Source: Akebia trifoliata
Taxonomy: Eukaryota; Streptophyta; Magnoliopsida; Ranunculales; Lardizabalaceae
Length of the DNA stretch: 64,000 nucleotides
Assembly (NCBI GenBank): GCA_017979445.1
Contig: CM030705.1
Span: 17,749,040-17,813,039, forward strand
Direction: 5' to 3'
Shown piece by piece: positions 47,330 through 59,443 of this stretch. The notes under the pieces were generated by a model that was not told where the DNA came from, did no database searches, and worked only from the letters and a program-made list of their open reading frames with translations. Position 1 is the first letter of the stretch, and each line of letters opens with the position of its first letter. Position numbers and translations under genes: made by a program.

Positions 47330-48157
47330 TCTGTTTTTTTATGTTCCATTCTTTGATATCAAGGCATGATGAACTTCTCATCAACCCCTTGATGGAGACG
47401 AGAGTACAGGTGAAGGATAGGAAAGGTCTGTTCAATTCAGTAACCATTCTTTCCCAACTTCTTTTCTTTGGGGTTCAAAAAACCCTTCCAGAGTTTCCTT
47501 TTTTGTTGGACAATCATCTTTAGCAAAATATTTACAATTGTTCGTTTTATCTCTCATATTTGGCCTTCAACTAATATTTGTTGTATGTGTAAAACAAATA
47601 GTAATTAGTTAATCATATTTTCCTATATTGTTGTTTTCCTAGTGATGTTTAAAAGGTTTTCTTTGAATAGTTCAGGATGGTTAGATAATGCCTCAGCCAA
47701 TTATGGATCTGGTTAGCGAGTGACATACTATGGTTTTCCGAACAAAAGTCCGTATGATATTGAAGCTTCTCCTTTTCCCCATGCTCTAGGGTATCTGGAA
47801 TGAAAGTAATAACAAGGTTTTTGAGGTGTGGAAGCTGAGTAGAAGATCTTGTCACCAACATTAAAGGTTTTTAAATGTGAAAGTTGGGTTTTGATCCCAA
47901 CCTACAACACAAAGATCTTTACACCTCAATGAGGTGGCACATTCATTTAAAGGGTATTTTTTTAGGACTAAATTCAGATGGGAGACCCTAGTTCATGTGC
48001 CTCTTAACGTCTAATTGCTTTTTTTTTTCCTTCTCTTTCCCTGTTTGTTTTGTAGAATTGTTTCCTTTCTTTTCAAGTATGTCATCTCAACCTCCTAGTG
48101 CACCTTGTATACTTGTATTGAATCATTAATAAATTGTTTATACCTATACAAAAAATG
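47330..48157 (+). mobile_element. 5'-truncated LINE (L1-type) remnant
   Basis: Residues LWGSKNPSRVSFFVGQSSLAKYLQ, reading across 47467-47535, match the zinc-ribbon end of plant L1 ORF2 (W-x-S/P-K-x-P-x-R-V-x-F-F pattern). Further on, GIWNESNNKVFE at about 47789-47825 fits the next conserved block. The 3' end (TATTGAATCATTAATAAATT and a short A run at 48151-48157) resembles plant LINE tails. The left boundary is uncertain and all frames are broken. Confidence 0.6.
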
Positions 48158-49693
48158 ACCTAAGTGAATGTTCCTTCTACCACTCTCCAGAAGTTTTGGG
48201 TTTTCAATATTGGTTCCAAAGTTCATCAATAATTGTCTAGATTATGTTTGCAATTCACAATGTTAAAGCTTGATTAAGTGTTGGAGGGGCATTGATTTCC
48301 TGTTTTCCTGCTTAAAATCTCTGCAACCATGTTGGAAACTCTGGATATAAGATCCAGAAATACACATCTCCTAAAGTGTGTGTCTAGAAATTAGGATCCT
48401 GTAATAGTAGAGCAGTGACAAAGGCAGCCTATAAGGTGACTAGATAAGAGAAACAAAGGCATATCAGATTAAATGAATGATTCGAGCTAATTGTGCACTA
48501 GATCTATTTTGTTTATCAGATTAAACCCCAAAATCTTGACCTTATGGTTGCGTATAAAGAGTCAACCAATTAAGCTCTCTCTTTGAGGTTTTTAGGGACA
48601 TCAAGTTGAATTTTCGGTGTGATAGTCAAGCTATCTATTTGAGCATACTTGTCAATTTTTTATTCCTTGAGCACAAAAGATTCTCAAAAGCAAGTTCATG
48701 AACACCAACATTCTTCAGACTGCAAATTAAAGGCATTTACTCACTAAATTCTTCATACCCTAACCAAGAACAATCAAACCCTAGGTTCTAACTTCCAAGT
48801 TCTAATAATTAAAGTAAAAAATATCAACAAATTCAACCATAATTCAACTTAAATTCCAGAAATTTCAAACAATAAGCAGACTATAAACCAAAATTGTTAG
48901 ATTCGAACCATCATTTTCATCTCAGCTCAACAATAATCAATTTTTTTTTAAAAAGACATTGAATTTAAAATCAAGAAAGAAGAATTGAATCAGGTAGAGA
49001 GATCCATCTTACCAGAAAAAATAGAAATAGAAAGACAGCAAAAGATAAAATTTGGGTTGACAAAATAACAAAGTGCTCCAAAAGAGGGAAAATTGGCAGC
49101 AAAAACGTTTTCCAGAGAGGAGGAAATAAAAAAGCAGAATGATGACAGTTAAAAGGACTCTTAAAAAGGTTTGTAGAGAATCACGGTTGGAAAAGTGAAG
49201 GTGGGACCCACTACATTTTGAATTTTAATGGCTAATCTGATGAACCAACGGAAGGCCGAAACGTTTATTGAGAAAATAGGTAAAATCGAAGCACTCTAAC
49301 CGCTCAGAAATTTTCTCTTCGCCGACCAATCATTTTTGTCTTTTTTTTTTTTTTTTTTGTAATATACGTGGCGACTTACCATTTGTTCATTAGCTTAGTA
49401 CGTAACCTTTAAAACAGCAGATCTCCTTTCCACTACATGGAACTGTTTGGCCAAGGTTTCAAATCACCACTATAATGGAAAGGTGTCACTATTATTTCAT
49501 TAACATTGACTAGTTGGTGGCATATGCAAATATACATGTACTTAAAAAAAAACAAAATTATGATTGAGGCATGATTAAAATATTGAGATATACTATTGGC
49601 AACCCAAATTTTACTTATTACACTCCAATTAAAAAAATAAAAAAAATTAGTGAATTATTGAAAGTAAGTAAAAGTTGGGGTGCCAATAGAAGT

Positions 49694-49694
<1 letters not shown>
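48158..49694. other. Non-coding stretch
   Basis: No ORF, repeat or RNA gene recognised. A T tract lies at 49340-49360. Purine-rich sequence at 48960-49150 could be an untranslated region but nothing supports a gene. Confidence 0.4.

Positions 49695-49738
<44 letters not shown>
49695..49738. repeat. (CT)22 microsatellite
   Basis: Uninterrupted CT dinucleotides. Likely polymorphic. Confidence 0.97.
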
Positions 49739-49740
<2 letters not shown>

Positions 49741-50089
49741 ATTTTATGGGTTTAGGATTTTATATAAGCCTAATCAATTTTTATTTATTTTTATATAAGC
49801 AATGAATTCATATATAAGCCTAATCATAATTTTAAATGATGATTGAAATTGTTTGAACGAGTATAACGATGTTCTTTAATGTTCAAAATATAATTTGAGC
49901 CAAACCTTAGTAATATTTGAAAAGTGTGTTTTAATCTTTATTTGAAGTATAATAAATGATTTAAGAAATTGAGGTGTAATAAGTAAAAATTAGGGTGTCA
50001 ATAACAGTTCTATCAGATATTTTATAATTATTTTAAAAAATTAACATTATAAATGTACTTTTGTAATTTAAAATATTAAATAAGGTGAT

Positions 50090-50554
50090 TGTAGAGGTCG
50101 ATTTTGTGACAAGCCTTGAAATCTGCAATTCAATCAAGATCACACTCAAATAAATCATACAAATAATAGAAAAACATAGAAAATAGAGAACACACGATTG
50201 TTCATGTGATTTGGCACGTTGTGCATATATCCACGGGTTTGGAGAGCCGTTCCACTATATTCTGAATTTGTTACATGATCTCCTTTCTCCCTCCCCTTTT
50301 CTTTCTTCTCTTTTACAATGACCTTAGTCCCCTTTAAATAGAAAAAATTTAATCATAATTTTAATAAAATTGAAAATGTCATTTTTACCACTGTCAAATA
50401 AAATAATTATCTAAAAGAAAAGAATTCTTTTAAATTGGAATTATTTCCTAATTTCATAAAATTTCACCCAAACTTTGTCATGTGTCTACCCTGAGATATT
50501 TGTTGATGATGCAAATAAATAGTCCAAATGAGAGTGAATTTTTATCCCTCCACA
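50090..50554 (-). repeat. LTR (3' in element orientation)
   Basis: 465 bp. Contains GTGATTTGGCACGTTGTGCA and TTCCACTATATTCT, phrases shared with the right copy. Substitutions and indels are common, so the insertion is not recent. Confidence 0.7.
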
Positions 50555-50689
50555 ATAGCTCCCACTTGAAGGTAGAAATTGATGTATCGATATCCTCCGC
50601 CTTCGAGAAATCCTTCCAACCAAAGTGAGCACCATCTCAAATAATAAAATTGAATATCTTACAAATCGAACTTGACTCCCTTAATGAGC

Positions 50690-51125
50690 AAAGACTTTGA
50701 CAAATGATAGAAGAACCAACCCACGTGTTATGTCGGATTTAAATCCTAGAATGATCCAAGATTTTGAAAAAAAAAAAAAAAAAAAAACTGAGCAAAGTCC
50801 TAGATCAGGCTTGGATCCTAAAATGATCAAAATTTAAATAAATAATAGAAGAACTGACCAAAGTTTCAAATCAAACTTCGATCTTAAAACAATCTAAGAC
50901 TTTGATAAATAATACAATAATTAACTAAAGTCCTAAATCAGACTTAGATCCTAGAATAATCCAAGACTTTGATAAATAATATAAAAAATCGATTGAAATC
51001 CCAAATCAGGTTTAGATCTCAGAATGATCTAATACTTAGATAAATAATACAAGAATCAATCGAAGTCATAGATCAGGTTTGGATACCAAAATGATCCAAG
51101 ACATAGATAAATAATAGAATTGAGA
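50690..51125. repeat. About six or seven tandem units of about 63 bp
   Basis: Each unit has AAGTC(C/T)(T/C)A(A/G)ATCAG, GGATC, AATGATCCAAGA and GATAAATAATA phrases with many substitutions. Inside the LTR element. Confidence 0.7.
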
Positions 51126-53081
51126 TTAAACCTTAAACTTTTTTGCCTTGCTTTTCCTCGAGAGCAAGGATCGATTCATTGAACTAACCTTAACCTTTAC
51201 CTTTTTGATTTGTTGAACTGAATAATGTAACTCAATTTGTTAAATTGATTTTTATTTTCTTTTTTAATTCGTTGAACTGACCGTACATTTTCTTTTGCCT
51301 TTTTCGATTCGTTGAATCGATGAGTTCGGTTAAGTTTGTTGAACTGACCTTAACTGTATCTTTTGCCATATTTTCTTTCAAAAGCAAAGTTTGGTTCGTT
51401 GAATCGACCTGAAAAAGTTGAACAATAAGAGGTCAATATGATTTATTGAAAAATTATTTTATTAACACAGGTTCATATAATATAATCATTCTTCTTTATA
51501 AAATTGAAAAGAAACCAAAAACGTTTTTTATACCTTATTTAAAACCTCAAAGAAAATAGTTCTTCTTAAAATCTGATTAAAAATACGTTTATATGTAACC
51601 CTGAATCCAAGTTCCAGATTATACTTAGGCTGAGCCCCTAAGTAGAAATTAAGCAGTAGCTCTTAGAGTCAGGACTTAAACTGAACTCCCAAGTATACCA
51701 CGATAGATCAGAAATTACTTTATGAACTGAACCTCTTAACTCAACAGAGTTCCTAGACATGGTCAAATTGGGCATGAGATTAGCTTCCAACCTTATTTAT
51801 CAAGTTGACCCAACAATCAAAAATTGGCTCAACGTGATTAAGTCACTGAAAAATTAAATAGCTCGGCACAAAATATTGGTTGACTCAATTGAGTCAACAA
51901 GTAAGTAATTCGGCTTATCGAGTTCAATTGGATTAACCCCAATTTATTCTATTCAACTCGATCAAGTCACAAAATTACAAATCGGGTTGAATCAAACCCT
52001 CATAACTCGATTGAGTCATGGATCAACCAATAAGTCCCACTAACTCAATTGGGTCCCAATGAACATCAAATTTAATGTCAACCCTTTACTTTTTATACCA
52101 TTTTGATTTCGTCACAATGAGAAGCCCCAATGGAAAACAGAATTGGTGTGCACCTAAGGCATTCCCCCCCCCCGCCAATCAAAAATAATAATAATAATAA
52201 TAGTAAATTATTTTTCTTTCAATCAAGGGGAAGGGATCCTATACATCAATTATGATGTAGAGGCGAAGCGACTAATTTTAACCCAATTCCCACTTATCAC
52301 TTTTTATGTTACTGTTCAGTTTTATTGCATCAGCCATTACCTTTTATTAACAAGATGCATTCAATGCACATAAAAAACGATGTGCATGCAAGGCAACTAA
52401 ACCTTTATCTTTTGAAAAGCTTGAACATAATATAAAATAGCTTGTAATATCACAGCCGATGTGATACTTCCTTCACCTTTCTATCTCTCCAATGTACGAT
52501 ACAATCCACCATGAATTCTATTTCTTTATCCTAAGGCCAGGATGAGGAGATGAGTCTAATAAACTTTTTTTTTTGTCGAACATTTCATGTGCATAACCAC
52601 AACTTTTCATTAGTGCTTCATCTGAAAAAAAAAAAAAAAAAAACCATTATTATCCTAAACTCACCAAGAGTAACCCTGATCTTTTTTTCTCATCCCAACA
52701 AAACACGATTCTACATTAGCCTCCTCAACAAGTATCCTGCGCATATGCAACCTCGTATCCTACCCTATTTTTTTGCATACGTCTCTCTTTCACACATGTG
52801 GAACCTTAGACCCTACCTGCACATGCACAATAACTAGCGCTATTGCACATCTCATTTCCACCATGCCTACACATAGTCACTACCTGCGCCTTTCCTGGAC
52901 CAAATGCCCTCTTGACCACGTGATTATACACCATTTCTCCGCGAGATCAGATTGGAAATCTAAATGACAGCTCCCAACACATAATACAAAATCTAGATTC
53001 TTAATCATGGTTTCTTGATCTGAATCTCACCATTGTGTTTTTCGTGAGTGTTCTTGATTCATTCACATGGATTACATCAAT
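51126..53081. other. Interior of the non-coding LTR element
   Basis: 51170-51410 repeats phrases like TTGATTTGTTGAACTGA at 40-60 bp spacing. The rest is unique, with an A tract (52624-52642), a C tract (52166-52174) and an (AAT)n run (52186-52203). No coding domain on either strand. Confidence 0.5.
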
Positions 53082-53604
53082 TATAGAGGTCTTTTTTGCG
53101 ATAAGTTTCGAAATTTGTAATTCTATCAAAGATCGTATCCAAATAAATTATACAAATAATGGAAAAACATAAAAAATAAAATAAAGAACTCATGATTTTT
53201 TTACATGATTCGACACGTTGATAAAGAACACACATGATTTTTTATGTGGTTCGGCACGTTGTGCTTATATCCATGAGCTAGAAGAACTGTTCCACTATAT
53301 TCTAAATATTTTACATGATCTCCCCTCCTCTTTTCCTCCTATTTTCCTCTCCATTTTCTTCTTCTCTTTTATAATGGCCTTAGTACCCTCTAAATAGAAA
53401 AATCTCAATTCTAATTAAATTGAAAATGTCATTTTAACTCTATCAAATAAGATAATTATCTAAAATGGAAGAATCCTTTTAAATTGGGATTCTTCCCTAA
53501 TTACATATATTTCCACCCTTAAACTGTGCCATGTGTTTACCTTGAGATGTGTGTGATAATGTGAATGAATGGTTCAGATGAAAATGAATTTTTATCTCTC
53601 TACA
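53082..53604 (-). repeat. LTR (5' in element orientation)
   Basis: 523 bp. Has an extra internal duplication of the AACTCATGATT / ACACATGATTTTT segment compared with the left copy. Confidence 0.7.
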
Positions 53605-53919
53605 ATGATTTTGAAGATAACATAATTAAAGACTATTTTTGTAATTTCTACTGTAAATGCCTTTTTGTAATTTAAAATTAAAATCTTAGTTAAGAAAATG
53701 TAACATATGTTTATTAATTCAACGGAAATTATTCGACTATACATAATATTTTTGTAAAAAAATAATTATTGTTAGTTATTTTTTACTTATTTTAAAAATA
53801 AATTTAATATATTTTTATTTGACTGATCTAGTTGACTCAAGTTTTTTGAATTTATATACTTGACTTGATGGATATTTGAGTCGAGTCAGCCTTATGAGTT
53901 CTAAAATTATGCTCATGAT

Positions 53920-54142
53920 CATGGTTTTAAAACTTAGTCTAGCGTCTTGTCTCTTCCATGAACGAGACTAAGTAATCTTGGCCGAGTATTTCGATATGTT
54001 TGAGTCGTCTCGTTTTACAATGAGAAAAATGGACTGTGATTTTAAATCTTGTCCAATATGTTTGACTTGTCTATCTGTCTTGTGTGGATGATACTGAGAC
54101 GTATCGGACAAGTTGTCTTGGTCTCGGACAAAATTTAAAATC
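53920..54142. mobile_element. 223-bp MITE-like insertion with 11-bp target duplication
   Basis: Flanked by ATGCTCATGAT at 53909-53919 and 54143-54153. Ends CATGGTTTTAAAAC and AAATTTAAAATC are imperfect inverted repeats; internally GATTTTAAATCTTGTCC and GGACAAAATTTAAAATC form a further inverted pair. The duplicated copy at 55285-55320 has the uninterrupted site. TSD length suggests a Mutator-like source, which is an inference. Confidence 0.65.
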
Positions 54143-54759
54143 ATGCTCATGATAGTAAATTACTTGTCTTCTATTCCACAATATGAGTCTACTACTTTTG
54201 GGCTGAGTTAGGTTGCTGATTTGGATTGGATTCGTCTCCATGGAATAAGAAATGTATTTGATTATATCTGATCGAGTCCATCATTTTAAATTTGGACCCA
54301 ATCCATTATGATTGTATTGTTTTGAATTTTGATTACGATCCAAAAAAATCAATATTTTTGGATTGGTCCTAATCCAAAGCGATTCATTTTAATAAGTATG
54401 CATATGTCTAAGTAAAATATAAGTATACATCCTTTAGATATTCCAATCACATTATCAGATTGTTCCATTGTCAGATTATGTGATTGTTGATCCAAAATTA
54501 TAGGATAAATTATCAAATCAGATCGTAATAGATCGGGTCCTTCTTGAAACCCTAATCTTTGATCCGGATCCATAGATATCTATTTGGACTTCGGGTCGAT
54601 TGAATCCACCGACAGCCCAAATCTGAGTTATAGATATACAACCATAGGCAATCCTTTTGATGCACCAGACCTTGAAATTCAATCGATAAGATGATATTTA
54701 TTAGATGGTTAAGATCATCCAGAAGATTACTCATCGATCAAAAAGCCCAGATCAACCCT

Positions 54760-55023
54760 AAGGGGTTGGCTCAATCGCAATTTCGGACCGATAAGCGGTT
54801 AATGCCCGTAGTTCATGAGTTCGATACCCAGTATGAGCATTAATTCCTCAGGGGCCACCCGCAAGGGCGCACCCTCACTTACCTAGTACATGTGATGTTC
54901 TAGCATTGTACGTGCACCGGAACTAGTCCTTGGATAAGACCATGATTTATTGATTGCGCAAAGCTCAGATACGGGCCTAGTCCGTTGTCTGTAGGGATAC
55001 TTGGTTATCAAAAATAAATAAAA
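54760..55023 (+). mobile_element. tRNA-derived SINE
   Basis: About 264 bp. Pol III A box TGGCTCAATCG at 54767-54777 and B box AGTTCGATACC at 54818-54828, the usual spacing for a tRNA head. Ends in an A-rich tail (ATCAAAAATAAATAAAAT). Flanked by AGCCCAGATC and AGCCCAAATC, a target duplication with one mismatch. The second duplication copy has an empty site near 56405-56445. Confidence 0.85.
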
Positions 55024-55164
55024 TAGCCCAAATCGATGGAGAAGTATATCAATTCGCCTTTTATTAAAATGGTTCGAGATCAGCCATGAGAAGGGCTGCT
55101 AACGGATTTACCTCTCCCAAAGTTTTTGTTCAAAGTGCAAATACTTTTGTGAAGATCAGAAAAT

Positions 55165-56460
55165 AAAAATGATTATTTATTTAAAAAGTTTATATACTTT
55201 TATTTGATACATCCAAGTTGAATCACAGGTTTTTAGACTTGACTTGGTGGACATTCGAGTGGAGTCAAGTCAAGTTTTCAAGTTTTAAACCTATGCTTAT
55301 AATCATAAATTACTCAATCTTCTATTTCAATTGAAGTATAATCTGATGATATGATGGTAGAAGCTAAGTTGTATCTCTAGTCCAAGTTCATAAAGAATTC
55401 AAACATGTATTTTTCGAGGATTTTATATTGAAGTGAAAATGTATAAGCTTTGGGGTGAGTTGCCTTTTTTCGTATCCGATTAGAACCAATCTGGTAAGAA
55501 ATTATTTTGACCCGATCTGATTGAATTTAAAAATCAAAATTTTGGGATCGGTCCCATTCTGACCAGATTTAATAAAAGCATATATATGAGTAGTGTTCTG
55601 TAGACATTGTTGAGAGTCAAACTTTGTCTCATATGACTTAAAAATTTCAGATTAGGCAGATTTTTTTGTGAAGATGATCTCTATGATGGGGAGATCATCC
55701 TCACAAAAAATTAGCCCAATCTGAAACTTCTAACCCCATCAAAAGTACAAATTAACAATAAAAATAGATGGTCCACAACTCTTCAACTTTGTAAACCACT
55801 TTTGAAGGGTTAGAAGTTTCAGATTGGATTGATTTTTTGTGAGGATGATCTACTATAAAAAAAAATTAGTCCAATTCGAAACTTTTAAACCATATAGGAC
55901 AAGTATTGTCTCCTAGCATTGACCACCTAAGATTGTCTATTGAATGCTACCCTATATATATATATATGAGAAGCATTCGACAGCCAACTTAAGGAGCAAC
56001 AGTCACCCAATTCATCTCAACTATTAGATCGTGTTCGATCTAACGATCAGGATCTAATGTCACGTTGAAATTTAAGTATATAAATCCTTAATTTGTTATA
56101 TCAAACATATTATCAGATCAGACCCATATCGATTTGGTAGATGATTGATCCAAAACTGACTTTATAAGTTATCAACTTGGATTCTTGCTTGATGGGGGTT
56201 TATTGAAATCCAAACCCTTGGCTCCAACCAATAATTATTGAAATTGGATTTTGAGTCTGATCCGATCCATTGACAACCCTAATCCGATTTAATCAAATTA
56301 AAATCTATACATGGTTATCCAGCTAGGGCAGCCCTTTGGATGTGCCATATAAGATTGGCGATATTTATTATATGGTTAAGATCATCCAGAAGATTAAAGG
56401 CCCATCAATCAAACAGCTATCCCTGATCGATGGAAAACTATATCAATCATAATTAGAGAT
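55165..56460. repeat. Tandem segmental duplication, copy 2
   Basis: Paralogue of 53780-55100. Lacks the MITE and SINE of copy 1 but holds the fold-back element at 55588-55952. Confidence 0.7.
55588..55952. mobile_element. Fold-back MITE, 365 bp
   Basis: Left end GAGTAGTGTTCTGTAGACA and right end TGTCTATTGAATGCTACCC are inverted. Contains the same GAGGATGATCT palindromic core as the 33.6-36.4 kb cluster. TA runs flank it. Confidence 0.75.
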
Positions 56461-56625
56461 AATATTTACAAACATCTTGTTTATATAAGTATCACATTAA
56501 CAATTCAATTGTGGTTGAGGGTGACATTTTATGTGTTTTCTCCATCACTCTCTCCCCTAGTCGATTATTTATTTATTTATTTATTATTATTATTTTGAGG
56601 GATTGATAGGCCAAAATAAAAGTAG

Positions 56626-56644
56626 CCTTATCCATAAATATAAG
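56626..56644 (+). promoter_or_regulatory. Putative ndhM core promoter: I-box and TATA-like element
   Basis: CCTTATCC (complement GGATAAGG, the I-box core common in light-responsive plant promoters) at 56626-56633, directly followed by CATAAATATAAG as a TATA-like box. The ATG is about 130 bp downstream, leaving a reasonable 5' UTR. Start site inferred. Confidence 0.4.
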
Positions 56645-56775
56645 GGAATGAAAGGCTTGGCTTGGCTCTTGAAAATTTTCCAAAATACATCAACAATGCT
56701 CACAACTATCCTTCACAAAGAAATCAATATTTAAAAGGGAAAAAAAGAAACAAAAAATAAAAAAATCAAACTTCC

Positions 56776-59357
56776 ATGGCTTCCACCTCCACCTTTATGG
56801 CTTCAACAAGTTTCTCAATGTTGGGTTGGGTTGGAGGGAATAGAGGACAGAGAAGTAAAAGGGTATGCTTCATATCAGCTCAACAAGCAGAAGTACAACA
56901 ATCACAAGTAAATGCACCACAACAACAACAAGAGGAAGTAAATGTGAAGCAACCATCACAACAATATAATGTGAAGAGCAAGAACATGAGTAGAGAATAC
57001 GGAGGACAATGGCTTAGCAGTGTTACTCGCCATGTGAGAATCTATGCAGCCTACATCGACCCCGTAACTCACGCCTTCGATCAAACCCAAATGGATAAGC
57101 TCACCCTTATCCTTGATCCTACTAATGAGTTCTTGTGGACACCCGAAAAGTGTAATAAAGTTTATGCTTACTTTCAGGAGCTTGTCGATCACTACGAGGT
57201 AATTTAATTTTTGTTATTTGTATAGTCTTTCAAATTAACGTTATCGTAGTTTGGCATCAAAACCATGTTTGATGGGCACTTGGCTTTCATATACTCACAA
57301 ATGTCAGAAGCCAAAAAGGGCCATAAATTTTGTAGTAATTTAGATGGACTAAAAAATATTGGATCTTGGGATTAAAATACCCCTAAAGACAAAAATTCCA
57401 GGATATATAAATCTAGAACACAGAACCTGCTTCTTTAGTTAATTTCATCAAACAGCACAAACTTCTGGAAGCGCTTCTCTAGACCATCAGAAGTATATTT
57501 AGGAGTCAAAATCATGTTTGCTAGGGACTTGGTTTCCGGATTCCCACAAAAGTTAAAAAGCGAAAAAGTGGCCATGAAACCTAGAACTGTAAATGACTAA
57601 TAGTTTTGGATTTTGGGATGAGAAGATATCCCCATTTTTCAGTTAAATGACAAAAATTCCCAGAATTGCTTCTAGGGTCACTCTACTCATCTTCACACAA
57701 ACTTCTATACTTCAAAAGTGCTTCTATCAGACAAGGAAGTTTGTGAACTTCCCTAACAATATTATTTGATAAATGGGTATCCCACAAGTTTAAGACAATA
57801 TTAAGACTAAAGGGACTTGATATTTTTTGTCTCTTTAAGATTATTGAGTTTTTTTGGCTAAATTCTTTTTGAAGTAAACCACCAAGATTTGTATTGACAC
57901 TATGAAGCAGAGTAGTCAATAAAAGAATTCCTTAATAATTTGATTGATTCTCATTACAAGAACCTAACAGTTTAGTTTATAAATATATATAGAAAACAAA
58001 AGGAAATCGTTGTAATTGCAGTGCCCCTGGCCTACACTTTTAGGATATTGTGCTCTTTAGATTGTACCCTGCATGGCTTAAAAATGGGTCTTACAAGATA
58101 TTGTCAAGCTTACCCTTGTAGCTCAGGCTTTAGACATCTACTTAGTTGATGTAGGACTAAATTCACAACTTCCCGTCATGCCACCTTATTGCAATGCTTC
58201 ATGATCTATTATTACTCTATTAAGTCAAAGTAGGAATGTAGGATGAAAAAAACTGAAGAAGAAAATGAATTATGGAATATTTAAGTGGTGGAAGAAACTG
58301 GACGACGGTGTTCAAAATCAGACTCTTCCAAGAAAAAAAAAAACATGCTTTATTTTAGGAGAAAGTTGGAAGAGAGGCATGGGAGAATTGGCTTCATTTA
58401 TTTGTTGGACCCCATAGAAACTCTCCATCCCCTATGAACAAGGATCCTTATGTTTGGAGCATAGAGGCTGATGGATTCTAGAATCGTAGTTCTGTTAACA
58501 TGGGCATTGTCGACTAAGATCCTTAATACAAGCATCAACTGGAAAGCTTTAATAGCTTTGCATAAAAACCAATGTGATGAAGTAATCTTTCCAGGATCTG
58601 GGTACGTAAGAGAGTTAGATATTTTAAACAAAAATGGACTTTTTTCCAAAATTATTTTGAATTTTTGAATTCATAATCTATGTTCTACGAATATGTTTGT
58701 CTCAAGGTACTTGAAAGTAATAGTGTTTGTGGATGAATCTTAAATTCCACAAATTGAACTTGTAAACAGCTGTAGAATTGATCAGTTCGTTGTATCTAGG
58801 GATCTTAATTGTTTAACACGATTTCTAACCTTAATTTGTGTTGGGAAGATTAACGATTTAAATACAAATGTTTTGAAAAATAAACCTTGGATTTGACTTA
58901 CTGTACTTTGTTCTCTCTTTTACCAGTGATGTGCGCACATACATCTATGACAATTTGAGTTGACGCATTGGCATGACACCAAAGATTAATCATTGAAAAG
59001 CATTACCCAAAGATTAAATAAAATAGTTAAGTTGTATTTGATTTCCTTTTCAAATGTTAACCTAAAGTCGGAATCAATTTGAATCATCATTATCTAGCTT
59101 ATAGATCTTATATAGTTCATGTTTTGCTCATCTTTAGCACATCTGACACAATTAAATATGTTGTATGCAATCAGGGTGCTCCATTGACAGAATATACATT
59201 ACGTTTGATCGGTTCAGACATCGAGCATTACATTCGGAAGCTGTTATATGATGGGGAGATCAAGTATAACATGAATGCCAGGGTTCTCAATTTCAGTATG
59301 GGGAAGCCTCGCATTAACTTTAATAACAGTGATGCCCAAGTTCAAGATGTACCGTAA
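56776..59357 (+). CDS. ndhM: NdhM, chloroplast NAD(P)H dehydrogenase-like complex subunit M
   Basis: Exon 1 is 56776-57198, the intron 57199-59174 (1976 bp, GT...AG, phase 0), exon 2 59175-59357 with stop TAA; product 201 aa. Residues 1 to about 34 are rich in Ser, Thr and Ala and lack acidic residues, a chloroplast transit peptide. Residues 36-66 are Gln-rich. The conserved core starts at about residue 67: REYGGQWLSSVTRHVRIYAA (73-92), FDQTQMDKLTLILDPT (101-116), YFQELVDHYE (132-141, end of exon 1), then GAPLTEYTLRLIGSDIEHYI and VLNFSMGKPRINF. NdhM is a nuclear-encoded subunit of the stroma-facing arm of the thylakoid NDH complex, which works in cyclic electron flow around photosystem I. The splice sites are supported because the joined reading follows the family without a gap, while exon 1 read on ends after two codons. 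The gene looks intact. Confidence 0.96.
57249..57720. repeat. Two tandem units of about 250 bp in the ndhM intron
   Basis: Shared phrases in order: AAAACCATGTTTG / AAAATCATGTTTG, GGACTTGGTTTCC or GCACTTGGCTTTC, TTGGAT(C/T)TTGGGAT, ACAAACTTCT and GCGCTTCT/GTGCTTCT. Identity is moderate, so the duplication is not recent. Confidence 0.6.
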
Positions 59358-59437
59358 GAGTTGCAAATAGAAACAAACAGATTTCTGGTTTCGGCAAAAT
59401 ACTACTAAGCACATATTCATAACTTTCAATCATGCCC

Positions 59438-59443
59438 AATAAA
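59438..59443 (+). terminator. Likely ndhM poly(A) signal
   Basis: AATAAA about 80 bp after the stop codon. Plant poly(A) signals are loose, so this is a best guess. Confidence 0.4.

Larger units (their letters stand above)
50090..53604 (-). mobile_element. Non-coding LTR retrotransposon derivative, 3.5 kb, minus orientation
   Basis: Two related repeats (50090-50554 and 53082-53604) begin TGTAGAGG or TATAGAGG and end CCACA or CTACA on the plus strand. On the minus strand the sequence CTTCAAGTGGGAGC lies next to the left repeat and resembles a copia PPT, so the element runs right to left. GTGAT (50085-50089) and ATGAT (53605-53609) are a possible target duplication with one mismatch. The interior has no gag or pol and instead holds short tandem repeats. 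No clear PBS. It fits the LARD idea: mobilised, if at all, by another element's proteins. Confidence 0.7.
53780..55100. repeat. Tandem segmental duplication, copy 1
   Basis: Shares, in the same order, TTTTATTTGA, ATACTTGACTTGATGGA, TAAATTACTTGTCTTCTATT, TTGATCCAAAA, GGTTAAGATCATCCAGAAGA and ATCGATGG...TATATCAAT with 55165-56460. This copy carries a 223-bp MITE-like insertion and a SINE that copy 2 lacks. Identity is perhaps 70-80% by eye. Confidence 0.7.

Noticed and set aside
54760..54830. tRNA gene
   Set aside because: A and B boxes are present but no cloverleaf can be drawn; the A-rich tail and target duplication show a SINE.
57199..57207. Reading exon 1 of ndhM through to the stop after HYEVI
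   Set aside because: The last codons are the intron donor; the family continues with GAPLTEY, found after an AG at 59173-59174.
58471..58668. 65-codon ORF in the ndhM intron
   Set aside because: No motif, no splice context, length expected by chance.
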